A stretch of DNA of 64,000 bases from Gordonia hongkongensis (GTDB taxonomy: Bacteria; Actinomycetota; Actinomycetes; Mycobacteriales; Mycobacteriaceae), in the NCBI RefSeq assembly GCF_023078355.1, contig NZ_CP095552.1, positions 4,650,001 to 4,714,000 on the forward strand, in the 5' to 3' direction. Numbering within the stretch: position 1 is the first letter of the stretch; the number at the start of each line of letters is the position of its first letter. The notes beneath the pieces are model-generated. The model did no database searches and was not told the origin of the DNA. It saw only the letters and a list, made by a program, of their open reading frames with translations. A program made the translations under genes and the position numbers. Below, one piece after another: positions 47,237-56,197 of this stretch.

Positions 47237-47412
47237 TCAACCTCGATTCGATGCGCCGGCTCAGCCCGGCGAACCCCGTGATTCTACAAATCGCGCATGC
47301 GCTCAACCCGGTTGTTCGTGCCGAACCGTCTCTCGGATGGCCCTGAATCGGCTCAATCTTTGGGACGATCAGGCCCTTATCCCCGGGCGACGTGATCTCT
47401 ACCATTGGCCTG

Positions 47413-48126
47413 GTGATCAAACGGTTGAGTGTCTCCGTCCTTTGTGTCATCGCGGCGATCACGGGGGCGGTGGCCGTCGGCACGCCCGCGGCGCAGGCCG
47501 CACCGTCGTGCTCCGACGTCGAGGTCGTGTTCGCGCGCGGAACCGTGGAGACCTCTCCGCCGCTGGGCCTGACCGGGATCTCCTTCGTCGAGGCCGTTCG
47601 CTCGCAGCTGCCGGGCAGGTCCGTCAGCGCCTACGGCGTCAAGTACCCGGCCAGCGACCAGTTCAACAACCGGCTGAAGTTCGCGCGCACGGTGGCCGAC
47701 GGCGTCCGCACCACCCAGAACCGCATCAAATACCTGGCCGCGAAGTGCCCGGACACCAAGGTCGTCCTCGGCGGCTACTCCCAGGGCGCCGTCGTCGCCG
47801 GCTACGCCGTCCATGCCGGGCTGGACCTGCCCGCCCGGTACGCCGCGTACGACCGGTTCGTGCCGCCGCCGCTGCCGGCGAACATGGCGCGCAACGTCGC
47901 CGCGATCGTGCTCTACGGCGCGCCGTCGGATCGCTTCATCGACGACATCGGCGCTCCCCCGGTCAAGGTGGCCGCACCGTACCGTAGCCGCACCGTTCGC
48001 TACTGCATCCCCGGCGACACCATCTGCGACGGTGCGCCGGTTGGCGGCCCGAATGCCCTGCACGTGCTCTACTCGGTCAACGGCATGACGCTCGAGGGCG
48101 CCCGGTACGCAGCCCGGCGGGTCTGA
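47413..48126 (+). CDS. Secreted cutinase-family serine esterase
   Basis: The protein is about 237 residues. An N-terminal signal peptide (IKRLSVSVLCVIAAITGAVAVGTPAAQA) is followed by a mature cutinase fold: CSDVEVVFARGT, nucleophile VVLGGYSQGAVV, the aspartate region CIPGDTICDG and a late histidine in ALHVLYS. It would be exported and hydrolyse lipid or polyester esters. GTG at 47413 gives a normal signal peptide; GTG at 47392 is an alternative. Confidence 0.87.
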   Translation: MIKRLSVSVLCVIAAITGAVAVGTPAAQAAPSCSDVEVVFARGTVETSPPLGLTGISFVEAVRSQLPGRSVSAYGVKYPASDQFNNRLKFARTVADGVRTTQNRIKYLAAKCPDTKVVLGGYSQGAVVAGYAVHAGLDLPARYAAYDRFVPPPLPANMARNVAAIVLYGAPSDRFIDDIGAPPVKVAAPYRSRTVRYCIPGDTICDGAPVGGPNALHVLYSVNGMTLEGARYAARRV

Positions 48127-48132
48127 CCCGGG

Positions 48133-48148
48133 CGCTCCTCGGGGAGCG
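48133..48148. terminator. Short GC hairpin after the cutinase gene
   Basis: CGCTCC-TCGG-GGAGCG lies seven bases after the cutinase stop and before the convergent small gene at 48163. There is no T-tract. Confidence 0.45.
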
Positions 48149-48162
48149 ACTCGGCGCTCGGC

Positions 48163-48444
48163 TCAGAAGTCCGGCGCAGGCACGACTTTCGCGAAGGTCC
48201 TGCTGGCGTCGGACTTCTCCGCTTCGTAGACGAGAGCCAGTTCGGCGCGCTCGAAGTTCTGGAACCACTCGTCCCAGGTGATGTGCTCGAGGTCGCCGTC
48301 GACCGCACCGTCGAAGTCGATGCGGAGCATTCCTGTTCCGCCGACGCTCCGGATGTCGCGAACGCGGGCGGGCACACCCCGGTGGGTGGTCGCCCACTCT
48401 CGGATCTCGTCGTGATCGCGCGTCGTCCTGCAGTGAGACCCCAT
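48163..48444 (-). CDS. Small conserved hypothetical protein
   Basis: The 93-residue protein begins GSHCRTTRDHDEIREWATTHRGVPARV and continues GMLRIDFDG and ITWDEWFQNFERAELALVYE. This is the pattern of a widespread small cytoplasmic family sometimes mis-named as branching-enzyme fragments. AGGAG precedes the ATG at 48444 by eight bases. Function is unknown. Confidence 0.65.
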   Translation of the reverse strand: MGSHCRTTRDHDEIREWATTHRGVPARVRDIRSVGGTGMLRIDFDGAVDGDLEHITWDEWFQNFERAELALVYEAEKSDASRTFAKVVPAPDF

Positions 48445-48861
48445 CGGTCGTCTCCTATCGTGCCGCACCGAAACCCACCATTGGGCATCGCGGTCCGTGG
48501 ACCGCCCTGTCCTTGTCTCGGCGTCCGGGCGTCCGACGTCAACCGCTGATCGGTGCGCTGTTCATACCCAGGACAGGCTCTCGTCAACCCTGCGTGACCC
48601 GGGATGTCAGGGCGCGGCTCGGAGCGAGACGGTGAGATCGAAATGGTCGAAGGCGCGTGGCATCTCGACGTCGCCGCCGCGCACACGTGGCGCGAGCACG
48701 TTGTCGTCGGTAGCGTCGGCCTCTCGACGGCCGCCCGCGTCCGCCAGGCCGCCTCGTGGAATAGCCCGCGGGACAGCGAGCGAAACCGGCACCGGTCATG
48801 CGCAATCCACTGGTCGGCGATGCCCCCCCGAGCGCGGAGTTTGACCCGTCGGGGCGGTTCC
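48445..48861. other. Non-coding or decayed stretch, nothing clear
   Basis: No recognisable protein, RNA or repeat was found in these 417 bases. A 61-residue minus-strand frame at 48607-48792 lacks a ribosome site and family resemblance, though it could be a remnant. Confidence 0.4.
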
Positions 48862-49536
48862 TCAGCCCGCGAGCAGCGCGACGATGGCCTTCGCCAGGCC
48901 ACGTCGGGCCAGCTGCTGGTCCTGGAAGGTGCCGAGTTGCTTCTCCGACACCAGGCCTCGCATGGCCCCGGGCAGGAACGCCGCGACCTCGCGCACCCGC
49001 TCCGGATCGACGTCGAGGTCGGCGAATGCACGCTGGCACGAATCGATCCACGACGGCCCCCACGACGCGAACTCGGCGGCGGTCTTGGGAAACATCCGAC
49101 GCAACTCGTCCGGATCGCGCGGCAGGGCCGCCCGCAGGGTCTCGATCGCGCGGGATTCGGGCGCGGTCAGTCCGTCGTACATGAGGTCGACGATGGCCGC
49201 AACCCGCTCTGCCAGTGGCGCATCGGGTTTCACACTCATCGGGAGGTCGCCACGATGTTCCGCGGTCCGATGAAGCACCGCCGCCCACAGGCCGTCGATG
49301 TCGTCGAACTGGTACTTGACCGCGCCCCACGTCGCGCCGATGTCCTTGGCGATCCGGTTGCCCGACACGGAGGCGGGGTCGCCGGTGGCCAACGAGGCGA
49401 GCGCGGCGTCGAGCATCGCCTCGCGCGTCGCCTGGCCGCGCCTGTTCACCCTCCGGGTGACGCTGCCCGTAGCACCGTTGGGGGACCCGTCGTCCGCGGC
49501 GCGGACGTCGGAGGCGCGGGATTCGCCGGGAACCAT
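48862..49536 (-). CDS. TetR/AcrR family regulator
   Basis: The protein is about 224 residues. After a 30-residue polar leader, the helix-turn-helix reads GNRIAKDIGATWGAVKYQFDDIDGLWAAVLHR (about 58-90), and a helical C-terminus follows (LPGAMRGLVSEKQLGTFQDQQLARRGLAKA). It is divergent from the alpha/beta hydrolase at 49812. Its start may be downstream of 49536. Confidence 0.8.
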   Translation of the reverse strand: MVPGESRASDVRAADDGSPNGATGSVTRRVNRRGQATREAMLDAALASLATGDPASVSGNRIAKDIGATWGAVKYQFDDIDGLWAAVLHRTAEHRGDLPMSVKPDAPLAERVAAIVDLMYDGLTAPESRAIETLRAALPRDPDELRRMFPKTAAEFASWGPSWIDSCQRAFADLDVDPERVREVAAFLPGAMRGLVSEKQLGTFQDQQLARRGLAKAIVALLAG

Positions 49537-49737
49537 GGCTGCCGATCGTAGCCGCTGCCGACCGCGGTCACGACGTCGCGGCGATGCGCTGACCGGCGCG
49601 ATGTTTGGCGATCGTTCGCTCGGCTACCCGTCCGTCGGGTCGATCGCGACGAAGTGCGGACGACCATCGTCCGACCAGGCAGCCGGCCCGTTCGGACACA
49701 ACCCGACATTTGGCACAAACCGTTACCCGAAGCGGTA

Positions 49738-49791
49738 GATACAGACAGTACGAGTTTGTATCATTGTGCAGCCGATGTGACACACGTCACC
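49738..49791. promoter_or_regulatory. Dyads in the TetR-hydrolase spacer: GATACA-N13-TGTATC and a CRP/GlxR-like site
   Basis: Perfect 6-bp arms occur at 49738-49743 and 49757-49762. TGTGA-N6-TCACC at 49776-49791 matches the CRP/GlxR consensus TGTGA-N6-TCACA at all but the last base. Both precede the hydrolase ATG at 49812; the first may be the TetR site. Confidence 0.45.
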
Positions 49792-49811
49792 GGCGGTCCG
49801 AGGGGGACGAC

Positions 49812-50837
49812 ATGAATGCAGCGACCGGCATCGGAGCCGCCCGCCACGCCCTGTCCGGCCTGCTGCCGGCCGAGGCGCGTCGCCGACTCCGCAACCGCGT
49901 CTACGTGGACACGCTGTTCAACAGCCGCGAACCCGAACGGACCTCATGGGCGGTGACCGACGACGGCGCGCGGTTGCGCGTCGTCCACCACGGACCGGCG
50001 GACGCTCCCGTACTCGTTCTCGTGCATGGTTGGTCGTGCTGTGTCGAGTACTGGAATCCACAGATCAATGCGCTGGCCGAGCGTTACCACGTCGTCGCCT
50101 ACGACCAGCGCGGCCACGGCGAGAGCTCCTGGGGCCGTCGCGCGTTCGACACCGACGTCTTGGCGGATGACCTGTACACCGTTGTCTCCCAGACACTCCC
50201 CGAAGCAGCCACAGCCGTGTTCGTCGGGCACAGCATGGGCGGCATCACCCTGCAGGCCTGGGCCCACCGGCATCGTGATCAGGCCGAGTCGCGAGCCACC
50301 GCAATGATTCTCGCCAACACCACCTGGGGCGGGGTCGCCACCGAGAGCCGGGTGCTGCCACTCGTCAACGGCCCGATCAAGGCGCCGCTGTGGCTGCTCC
50401 AGATGGCGCTGTCCATACCGGTTCCTTTCCCGGGAGATCGGTTCACGCGGAGCGTCATCCGGCATCGCATCCTGAACGGCCGATCGGCGACCGTCGATCA
50501 CGCCGCTTTCGTTCTCGCGATGACCCGCTCGTGCTCGCCCAGCTCCCGCGCGAAGTCCGCCGTGGCCCTTCTCCAGTTGGCGATGGGACCCGCCGGCGCC
50601 GACGCCATCACCGTGCCGACCACGGTCATCGGCGGTCGGCACGACCTCCTTCTCCCGCACGCGATGACCCAGCGCATCGCGCATGCCCTGTCGATTCGCG
50701 GCTACCTCGATCGCCTGGTCGTCCTCGACACCGGTCACGCGTCGAACATCGAGGCCGCCGAGGACTTCACGGCCGAGATCCATCGGGTCATGCAATCCGC
50801 GTCACCGAGTCCGGAGCTCGCCGCAACCGCCAGCTGA
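49812..50837 (+). CDS. Alpha/beta-fold hydrolase
   Basis: The 341-residue protein has VLVLVHGWSCCVEYWNPQI, the nucleophile motif VGHSMGGITLQAW, an acid region TVIGGRHDLLLPHAM and a late histidine in VLDTGHASNIEAAEDF. This is the standard epoxide-hydrolase/lipase-like layout. A purine-rich AGGGGGA precedes the ATG. It lies upstream of the Rieske oxygenase and DapB-like genes on the same strand and may belong to their pathway. Confidence 0.82.
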   Translation: MNAATGIGAARHALSGLLPAEARRRLRNRVYVDTLFNSREPERTSWAVTDDGARLRVVHHGPADAPVLVLVHGWSCCVEYWNPQINALAERYHVVAYDQRGHGESSWGRRAFDTDVLADDLYTVVSQTLPEAATAVFVGHSMGGITLQAWAHRHRDQAESRATAMILANTTWGGVATESRVLPLVNGPIKAPLWLLQMALSIPVPFPGDRFTRSVIRHRILNGRSATVDHAAFVLAMTRSCSPSSRAKSAVALLQLAMGPAGADAITVPTTVIGGRHDLLLPHAMTQRIAHALSIRGYLDRLVVLDTGHASNIEAAEDFTAEIHRVMQSASPSPELAATAS

Positions 50838-50901
50838 CCAGGCACGGCCTTTTTCATAGACCCCTCTTGCATTCTCGTCGCGCGGGACCTACGGTTGCCG
50901 C

Positions 50902-51999
50902 ATGGCGAGAACGCCGCTGTCGATGACACCCACCGGTTGGTTCCAGGTCGCCTGGTGCTCGGAGATCCCGGTCGGGGCGGTCCACACGATGAAGTACTTC
51001 GGGCGCGAGATGGTCGCCTGGCGGTCGCGGTCGGGCCGGGTCTCGGTGTTCGACGCCTATTGCGAACATCTCGGCGCCCACCTCGGCCACGGCGGCCATG
51101 TCGAGGGCGAGAACTTGGTCTGCCCGTTCCACGGCTGGGAGTGGAATCGCGAGGGGCGCAACGTCTGCATCCCGTACGAGAAACATCCCAATCGTGGGCG
51201 ACGAATCCGCAGCTATCCGGTCGTCGAGCGCAACGAGGCCGTCTGGATCTGGCACGACATCGAGGGTCGTCCACCGCATTTCGACGTTCCCGACATCTTC
51301 GGCGACTTCGACGACGATCGCACCGCCGCCGACTACTACCCGCCGGTGCCCGCGGCCACCCTCTTCCGGCCGGGACTCGAGATCCACCCGCAGTACATCA
51401 TGGAGAACGGCGTCGACTTCGCCCACTTCAAGTTCGTCCACAAGACACCGTTCATGCCCGAGTTCACCCGGCACGACTTCGACGGGCCGGTGTCGCATGT
51501 CGACTTCACCATCGCCTTCGAGGAGGGCGCAACACTCGAGAACGCCACCAGCGGAGTCGAATCCATCAACGCCGGGCTGGGTTGTTCGGTCACCAAGAGC
51601 TGGGGCATGGTCGACAACCGCACGATGCCGGCGGTCACCCCGGTCGACGAGCACACCTCCGACGTCCGGTTCACCGTGTGGATCGGCCGCAAGCCGGGCG
51701 AGGAAACCGGCGAGATCACCCGCTACGGGACCGTGATGGCCGACCTCGTCATCGAGCAGTTCGCCGCCGACATCGACATCTGGGCACACCAGCGCTACTC
51801 CGATCCACCCGCACTGTCCCGCAGAGAGTTCGAGGGCTTCACCGCACTTCGCAAGTGGGCGCGGCAGTTCTACCCCGACGGCGGACCCGACGATGCCGAT
51901 CCGTCGTCGTCGAGTGGAGCGGTGCTGCCACAAGGCGATGACTTCGTCCGCATCCGCCGTTCCGAGCTCGAGGCGCTACGCGCCGCCACGCAGTCCTGA
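50902..51999 (+). CDS. Rieske non-heme iron oxygenase (KshA-like)
   Basis: The 365-residue protein has a Rieske [2Fe-2S] domain (C54, H56, C74, H77 in CEHLGAHLG and CPFHGWEW). A catalytic domain has the mononuclear iron ligands D172, H175 and H180 in GVDFAHFKFVH. The layout resembles 3-ketosteroid 9alpha-hydroxylase oxygenase subunits. It needs a ferredoxin reductase partner, none of which is adjacent. The downstream DapB-like gene starts 27 bases later, so the two are probably co-transcribed. Confidence 0.85.
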   Translation: MARTPLSMTPTGWFQVAWCSEIPVGAVHTMKYFGREMVAWRSRSGRVSVFDAYCEHLGAHLGHGGHVEGENLVCPFHGWEWNREGRNVCIPYEKHPNRGRRIRSYPVVERNEAVWIWHDIEGRPPHFDVPDIFGDFDDDRTAADYYPPVPAATLFRPGLEIHPQYIMENGVDFAHFKFVHKTPFMPEFTRHDFDGPVSHVDFTIAFEEGATLENATSGVESINAGLGCSVTKSWGMVDNRTMPAVTPVDEHTSDVRFTVWIGRKPGEETGEITRYGTVMADLVIEQFAADIDIWAHQRYSDPPALSRREFEGFTALRKWARQFYPDGGPDDADPSSSSGAVLPQGDDFVRIRRSELEALRAATQS

Positions 52000-52026
52000 C
52001 ATACGTTCAGCCCGAGAGGATCTGTC

Positions 52027-53112
52027 ATGACCACCACCGAACGAATCCGGGTCTTCCAGGTCGCCACCGGCAATCTGGGCACCGAGATGATCGGGCGCAT
52101 CCAGTCGCATCCCGACCTCGAACTGGTTGGGCTGCATTGTTATACGCCCGACAAGATCGGTCGCGACGCCGGTGAGATCGTCGGCCTCGATCCGATCGGG
52201 GTGACGGCCACCGGCACGGTCGAGGAGATCATCGCCGCCCGTCCGGATGCCCTCACCTTCCACGGCGTCTTCCCCGACGAGGACCTCTACGTCCAGGTTC
52301 TCGAGGCCGGGATCAACGTCGTGACCACCGCAGACTGGATCACCGGATTCCATCGCGACACCAATCACCCGCACCACTCCGGACGCAAGGTCAGCGAGGT
52401 GATCGCCGAGGCCTGCGAGCGCGGCGGCGCAACCTTCTACGGCACCGGTATGAACCCCGGTCTGGCGCAGATCCTCGGCATCGTGCACACCGCCGATGTG
52501 GCCGACATCGAGAACGTGACGGTCATCGAGTCCGTCGACGTCTCCTGCCACCACTCCGTGGACACCTGGAAGGCGGTGGGTTACGGCCTGCCCGTGGACG
52601 ATCCGAGCATACCCGACTCGCTGTACAAGTACACCGCGGTGTTCGCTGACTCCGTCTATCTGATGGCCGACGCCTTTGACCTCGAGCTCGACGAGGTGGC
52701 GTTCTCCTACGAACTGGGCGCCTGCACCAAGGACGTCGACCTCGGCTGGTATCAGCTCCCGGAGGGTTCGCTGGGCGGCAGCTACATCAAGTACCAGGGC
52801 ATGGTCGACGGTGTGGCGCGCGTCGAATCCCACCTCGAATGGCAGATGACACCGCACACCGATCCGTCGTGGAACATCCAGGCCTGCTACATCACCCAGG
52901 TCACCGGCGACCCGAACATCTACTCCAAGCACATGATCTTCCCGCGCAAGGGCTTCGACCTCAGCAAGCCGGAGAACTTCGCATCCATCGGCATGACCGT
53001 CACCGGACTGCCGGCCCTCAACTCGATCACGTCGGTCGTCGCGGCCGCGCCGGGCATCGTGACGAGCGCCGACCTCCCGCTGCGGTCGTTCGCCGGGCGG
53101 TTCGCGATCTGA
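52027..53112 (+). CDS. DapB-like NAD(P)-binding reductase (amine/diaminopimelate dehydrogenase-like)
   Basis: The 361-residue protein has a Rossmann N-terminus (RVFQVATGNLGTEMIGRIQSHPDLELVGLHCY) and the dihydrodipicolinate-reductase-like segment GMNPGLAQILGIVHTADVADIENVTVIESVD. This actinobacterial family is often named amine dehydrogenase-like; the substrate is unknown. It follows the Rieske oxygenase and is convergent with the SDR gene after seven bases. Confidence 0.75.
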   Translation: MTTTERIRVFQVATGNLGTEMIGRIQSHPDLELVGLHCYTPDKIGRDAGEIVGLDPIGVTATGTVEEIIAARPDALTFHGVFPDEDLYVQVLEAGINVVTTADWITGFHRDTNHPHHSGRKVSEVIAEACERGGATFYGTGMNPGLAQILGIVHTADVADIENVTVIESVDVSCHHSVDTWKAVGYGLPVDDPSIPDSLYKYTAVFADSVYLMADAFDLELDEVAFSYELGACTKDVDLGWYQLPEGSLGGSYIKYQGMVDGVARVESHLEWQMTPHTDPSWNIQACYITQVTGDPNIYSKHMIFPRKGFDLSKPENFASIGMTVTGLPALNSITSVVAAAPGIVTSADLPLRSFAGRFAI

Positions 53113-53119
53113 CGAGAGG

Positions 53120-54052
53120 TCAGCCGAGGTCGATGGTGACCCCGGTGAGTTCGGCCCCGACGTCCCACAGCCGCGCGGCCACGCCGCGGTCCTTCGCCTT
53201 GTCCGACGGCTCGACCAGCACGGGCGGACCAACGAGCCCGAGACTGCCGACCGGACCGTAGTAGTCGCCGCCCTGAGCCTTCGGATCGGTGGCGGCACGA
53301 AGAACGGGCAGGGCACCGTCGGGCGGGTCCATGATGAACCGGTCGGTGAGCCAGCGCAGCGACGGTGCGTGGTAGGCCCACTGCAGGAACCGGCTCTGCT
53401 CACGCATCACCCCGGTCCGGGTGCCTCCGGGGTGGGCCGCCAGCGAGATCGCCGACACCTCAGCACTTCTCATCCGGCGGTCGAGTTCCATTGCGAACAG
53501 CATCTGGGCGAGCTTCGCACGCGAATACGCTGCGGCGGTACTGAAACTGCGGTCCATCGGCAGATCGGCGAAGTCGATCGAGCCCGCCCGGTGGACATGG
53601 CTGCCCACGGTGACCACGCGTGCCGAATCGGCTGCCAGCAGGCGGTCTGCCAGTAGACCGGTCAGCGCGTAGTGACCCAGATAGTTTGTCCCGAAATCCA
53701 TCTCGAAGCCGTCGGGCGTCAGTTCGCGACGCGCCCGCATGACCCCGGCGTTGTTGACCAGCATGTCGATCCGTGGATGCCGCCGCCGGATCTCGGCGGC
53801 GGCATCACGCACGGAATCCAGACTCGCCAGATCGAGATCGACGATCTCCACCTCGGCGCCCGGAACCTTCGCGACGATGTCGTCGCGGGCCTCCGCAGAC
53901 GTTTGAGGATTGCGGCACGCCAGCACGACGCGAGCGCCCAGAGTCGCCAGCCCGAGCGCGATCTCGCGCCCGATCCCCGAGTTCGCCCCGGTCACCACCG
54001 CGACCCGTCCGGTTTGCGGAGGCGCGTCGGCCAACGTCCACCCCGACTTCAC
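53120..54052 (-). CDS. Short-chain dehydrogenase/reductase
   Basis: The 310-residue retinol-dehydrogenase-like SDR has the cofactor motif VTGANSGIGREIALGL, NNAGVMR, and active-site residues S (VTVGSHVHRAG) and YSRAKLAQ. GTG at 54052, eight bases after GGAGG, is preferred to the ATG at 54100, which would place the ribosome site inside the coding region. It follows the flavoprotein gene, and its ribosome site is part of a hairpin at 54057-54117. Confidence 0.85.
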   Translation of the reverse strand: MKSGWTLADAPPQTGRVAVVTGANSGIGREIALGLATLGARVVLACRNPQTSAEARDDIVAKVPGAEVEIVDLDLASLDSVRDAAAEIRRRHPRIDMLVNNAGVMRARRELTPDGFEMDFGTNYLGHYALTGLLADRLLAADSARVVTVGSHVHRAGSIDFADLPMDRSFSTAAAYSRAKLAQMLFAMELDRRMRSAEVSAISLAAHPGGTRTGVMREQSRFLQWAYHAPSLRWLTDRFIMDPPDGALPVLRAATDPKAQGGDYYGPVGSLGLVGPPVLVEPSDKAKDRGVAARLWDVGAELTGVTIDLG

Positions 54053-54056
54053 ATCT

Positions 54057-54117
54057 GCCCCCTCCGGCGCCGGCTCGAACGACGATGTTGTTCGTATCAC
54101 ACGACGCCGGAGGGGGC
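54057..54117 (-). promoter_or_regulatory. Intercistronic hairpin that masks the SDR ribosome site
   Basis: GCCCCCTCCGGCG (54057-54069) and CGCCGGAGGGGGC (54105-54117) are perfect 13-bp arms 35 bases apart. In the minus-strand transcript the 3' arm contains the GGAGG used by the SDR start, and the 5' arm begins six bases after the flavoprotein stop. It may attenuate or terminate between the two genes. Confidence 0.65.
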
Positions 54118-54122
54118 GAGAG

Positions 54123-55481
54123 TCAGGCGCTCACGGCCTCCGGGGCGGCGCTGCTGAACTGTCCGGCGGGCGCGAAGCGGGCGAGGACCTCGTCGTGCGG
54201 CTCTCCGGCCACCGCGGCGATGAAGCCCTCCACGTCCTCGCGGGTCCGCAGACCGAGCAGTGGATTCGGTTCGGAGAGGAGACCGAACAGGGCCGACGCG
54301 ATGGCGGGACTGACGGCGGCAGCCGGAAACGACAACTCCAGGTGGGTCGCGTAGTCGGGGTCGCCCAGGTAGAGGCGGGTGACCTCGACGGCAGCCCGTC
54401 CGCGTCGCTCCCAATGCTTCTCGAATTCCGCCGACAGCCATTCGGCGGTGAACTCGCCCTCGTGGCCGCGAGCGGCCTTCAGTAGTTCGGCGACCTGGAT
54501 CAGCGAGTTCTGCGCACCCTGCCCCGCCACCGGGTCGACGGCGATCGCGGTGTCACCGATCGCCGCGACCGGATGTCCGCCCGCGGTGGTGGCGACGGCC
54601 TGCCGCACGGTCGGGGTGACCGCACCCTTGAGCCACGACACCGGATCGGACTCGATGACCTGCAACCGGTCGATGACCGGCGCATCCTCCGGGAAGTATT
54701 CGGCGAAGATGCCGGAGATGGTCTGCCGGGCCGAGACCGCGTCGTGGACGTCGTCGATCCGGGCGGCCCACGCCCCGTCGGGCTTGGCGAAGACGATGAA
54801 CGACCACGTCGGGCCGGCGTCCTTGTGCAGGAACGGTCCGACGAAGATCTCACCGTTCTGCGCATCCAGGTTGAACAGCGAGTGGTCGCCGCCCGCGCTG
54901 CTGCGGTAGGCGAAGGACTCGGGGCCGTGGTCGACACCGGTCAGGGTGACCTGCAGCAGACGACGCTGCGGTTCCCGGTAATGCGTGCGCGACTCGTCGA
55001 CCGGGAACAGCGTCGACAGTCCGCCCTTGCCGGTGGCGACGAGGGTGATGTCGGCGTCGGCGGCGATCGCGTCGAGACGGTCGAGGCCGACCTGTCCGAC
55101 CTCGAATCGGCCGCCGCGGTCCAAGAACCGGGCGAGCCGGTCGTCGGCGCGGAGGCGGAGGTCGACGGCCTGGGCGACGTAGCCGTAGTCCGGGTTGAAC
55201 TCGAGGACCGCGGCGCGCTCGTCACCGCTGCCGGAGTACAACCGGGCGCTGATGCCGGTGGTGTTGCTGACCTCGTACAGGTCCTCGATGATCTCGGCAT
55301 CCCACTCGCGGGACTTGCCGAACAGGACACCGACACCGGTCGGCGGCACCTTGTCGCGCAACGACTCGCGGTCCCGGTCGCTGTAGAGCGTGACGTCGAA
55401 CCCGGCGTCGAGGAAGCCGAGGGCGGCGCTGGTCCCGGCCAGCCCGGCCCCGATGATCGCGACCGATCGTCGTGCTGTCAT
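54123..55481 (-). CDS. Styrene/indole monooxygenase-like flavoprotein (StyA type)
   Basis: The 452-residue protein has an FAD-binding GxGxxG (VAIIGAGLAGTSAALGFLDAG), the StyA-type THYREPQRRLLQVTL region, and PVAAIGDTAIAVDPVAGQGAQNSLIQVAELL near residue 310. Such oxygenases need FADH2 from a separate StyB reductase and epoxidise styrene or indole. No reductase gene is adjacent. The SDR gene downstream is probably co-transcribed. Confidence 0.82.
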   Translation of the reverse strand: MTARRSVAIIGAGLAGTSAALGFLDAGFDVTLYSDRDRESLRDKVPPTGVGVLFGKSREWDAEIIEDLYEVSNTTGISARLYSGSGDERAAVLEFNPDYGYVAQAVDLRLRADDRLARFLDRGGRFEVGQVGLDRLDAIAADADITLVATGKGGLSTLFPVDESRTHYREPQRRLLQVTLTGVDHGPESFAYRSSAGGDHSLFNLDAQNGEIFVGPFLHKDAGPTWSFIVFAKPDGAWAARIDDVHDAVSARQTISGIFAEYFPEDAPVIDRLQVIESDPVSWLKGAVTPTVRQAVATTAGGHPVAAIGDTAIAVDPVAGQGAQNSLIQVAELLKAARGHEGEFTAEWLSAEFEKHWERRGRAAVEVTRLYLGDPDYATHLELSFPAAAVSPAIASALFGLLSEPNPLLGLRTREDVEGFIAAVAGEPHDEVLARFAPAGQFSSAAPEAVSA

Positions 55482-55611
55482 GAATGGATCTCCCCTGGTT
55501 GTCGGCGTGGAAATGACTGCTCGACAGGGTGCCGGGGCGATCGGTGCGGCTGAAGGGTTAGACGCACCGAGAACGAATCGGCGCGTCGGTGCCGCTCGGG
55601 TGGGGAACGCG

Positions 55612-56059
55612 CTAGGCGTCGTCGCGAACCCGGCGGTACCGCTCGTAGATCACCTGTCCTCCGTAGGTCCGGGTCTCGGCGAGCGACAGCCGGATCGTGT
55701 CGGCGACCGGCGGCAGCAACGGGGTACCGCCACCGACCGGTGAGCTCGTCGGCCAGCGATCCCTGCGCCAACCGCGCGTTGCCCTCAACCGACGTGAGGG
55801 TGCGGCTGAAGACCACCTTGGGCAGCGCCGACCAGAGGTCGGCGAACGCGGCATCCGCGTCGTTCTCACGCATCCGCGGGTCGGTCTCCCAGACCAGCAT
55901 CGTCTCGTAGAGCCGGCGGCCGCACACGAACGCGCCGAGCTCGCCGACCCGTTCGGTGTGGAACGCGAACAGATCGTCAGAGGGGACCGACCAGTTGAAG
56001 TTGCCGTCGCGGTCGGAGATGAAGCCGTCCACCGAGACGCCCATCGACAGAAGCAGCAT
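55612..56059 (-). pseudogene. Dihydrofolate-reductase-like (RibD C-terminal) protein with internal deletion
   Basis: The N-terminal part (SMGVSVDGFISDRDGNFNW, AFVCGRRLYETMLVWE, PKVVFSRTL, LAQGSLADEL) is a normal RibD_C/YwjB-type reductase. Near 55740 it runs out of frame into GGGTPLLPPVADTIRLSLAE, the family C-terminus, which ends TYGGQVIYERYR. About 40 central residues with the second half of the cofactor site are missing, and the length is 3n+1. This fits an out-of-frame deletion of roughly 130 bases. Confidence 0.75.
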
Positions 56060-56197
56060 GTGGGGATGTTACGACGCCTCGCCGCCACAGTCGCGGACTC
56101 CGACGCAGCAGGTGAACCCATGAGTCTGCTGTGAGGTCCGACGACACCCCGCTCGTGCCAGGCTTCCCTCAGGTGCGGGCAAGTACCATCGCCCTCT

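Noticed and set aside
48607..48792. 61-residue minus-strand frame as a gene
   Set aside because: No ribosome site, no family resemblance, and rival frames overlap it.
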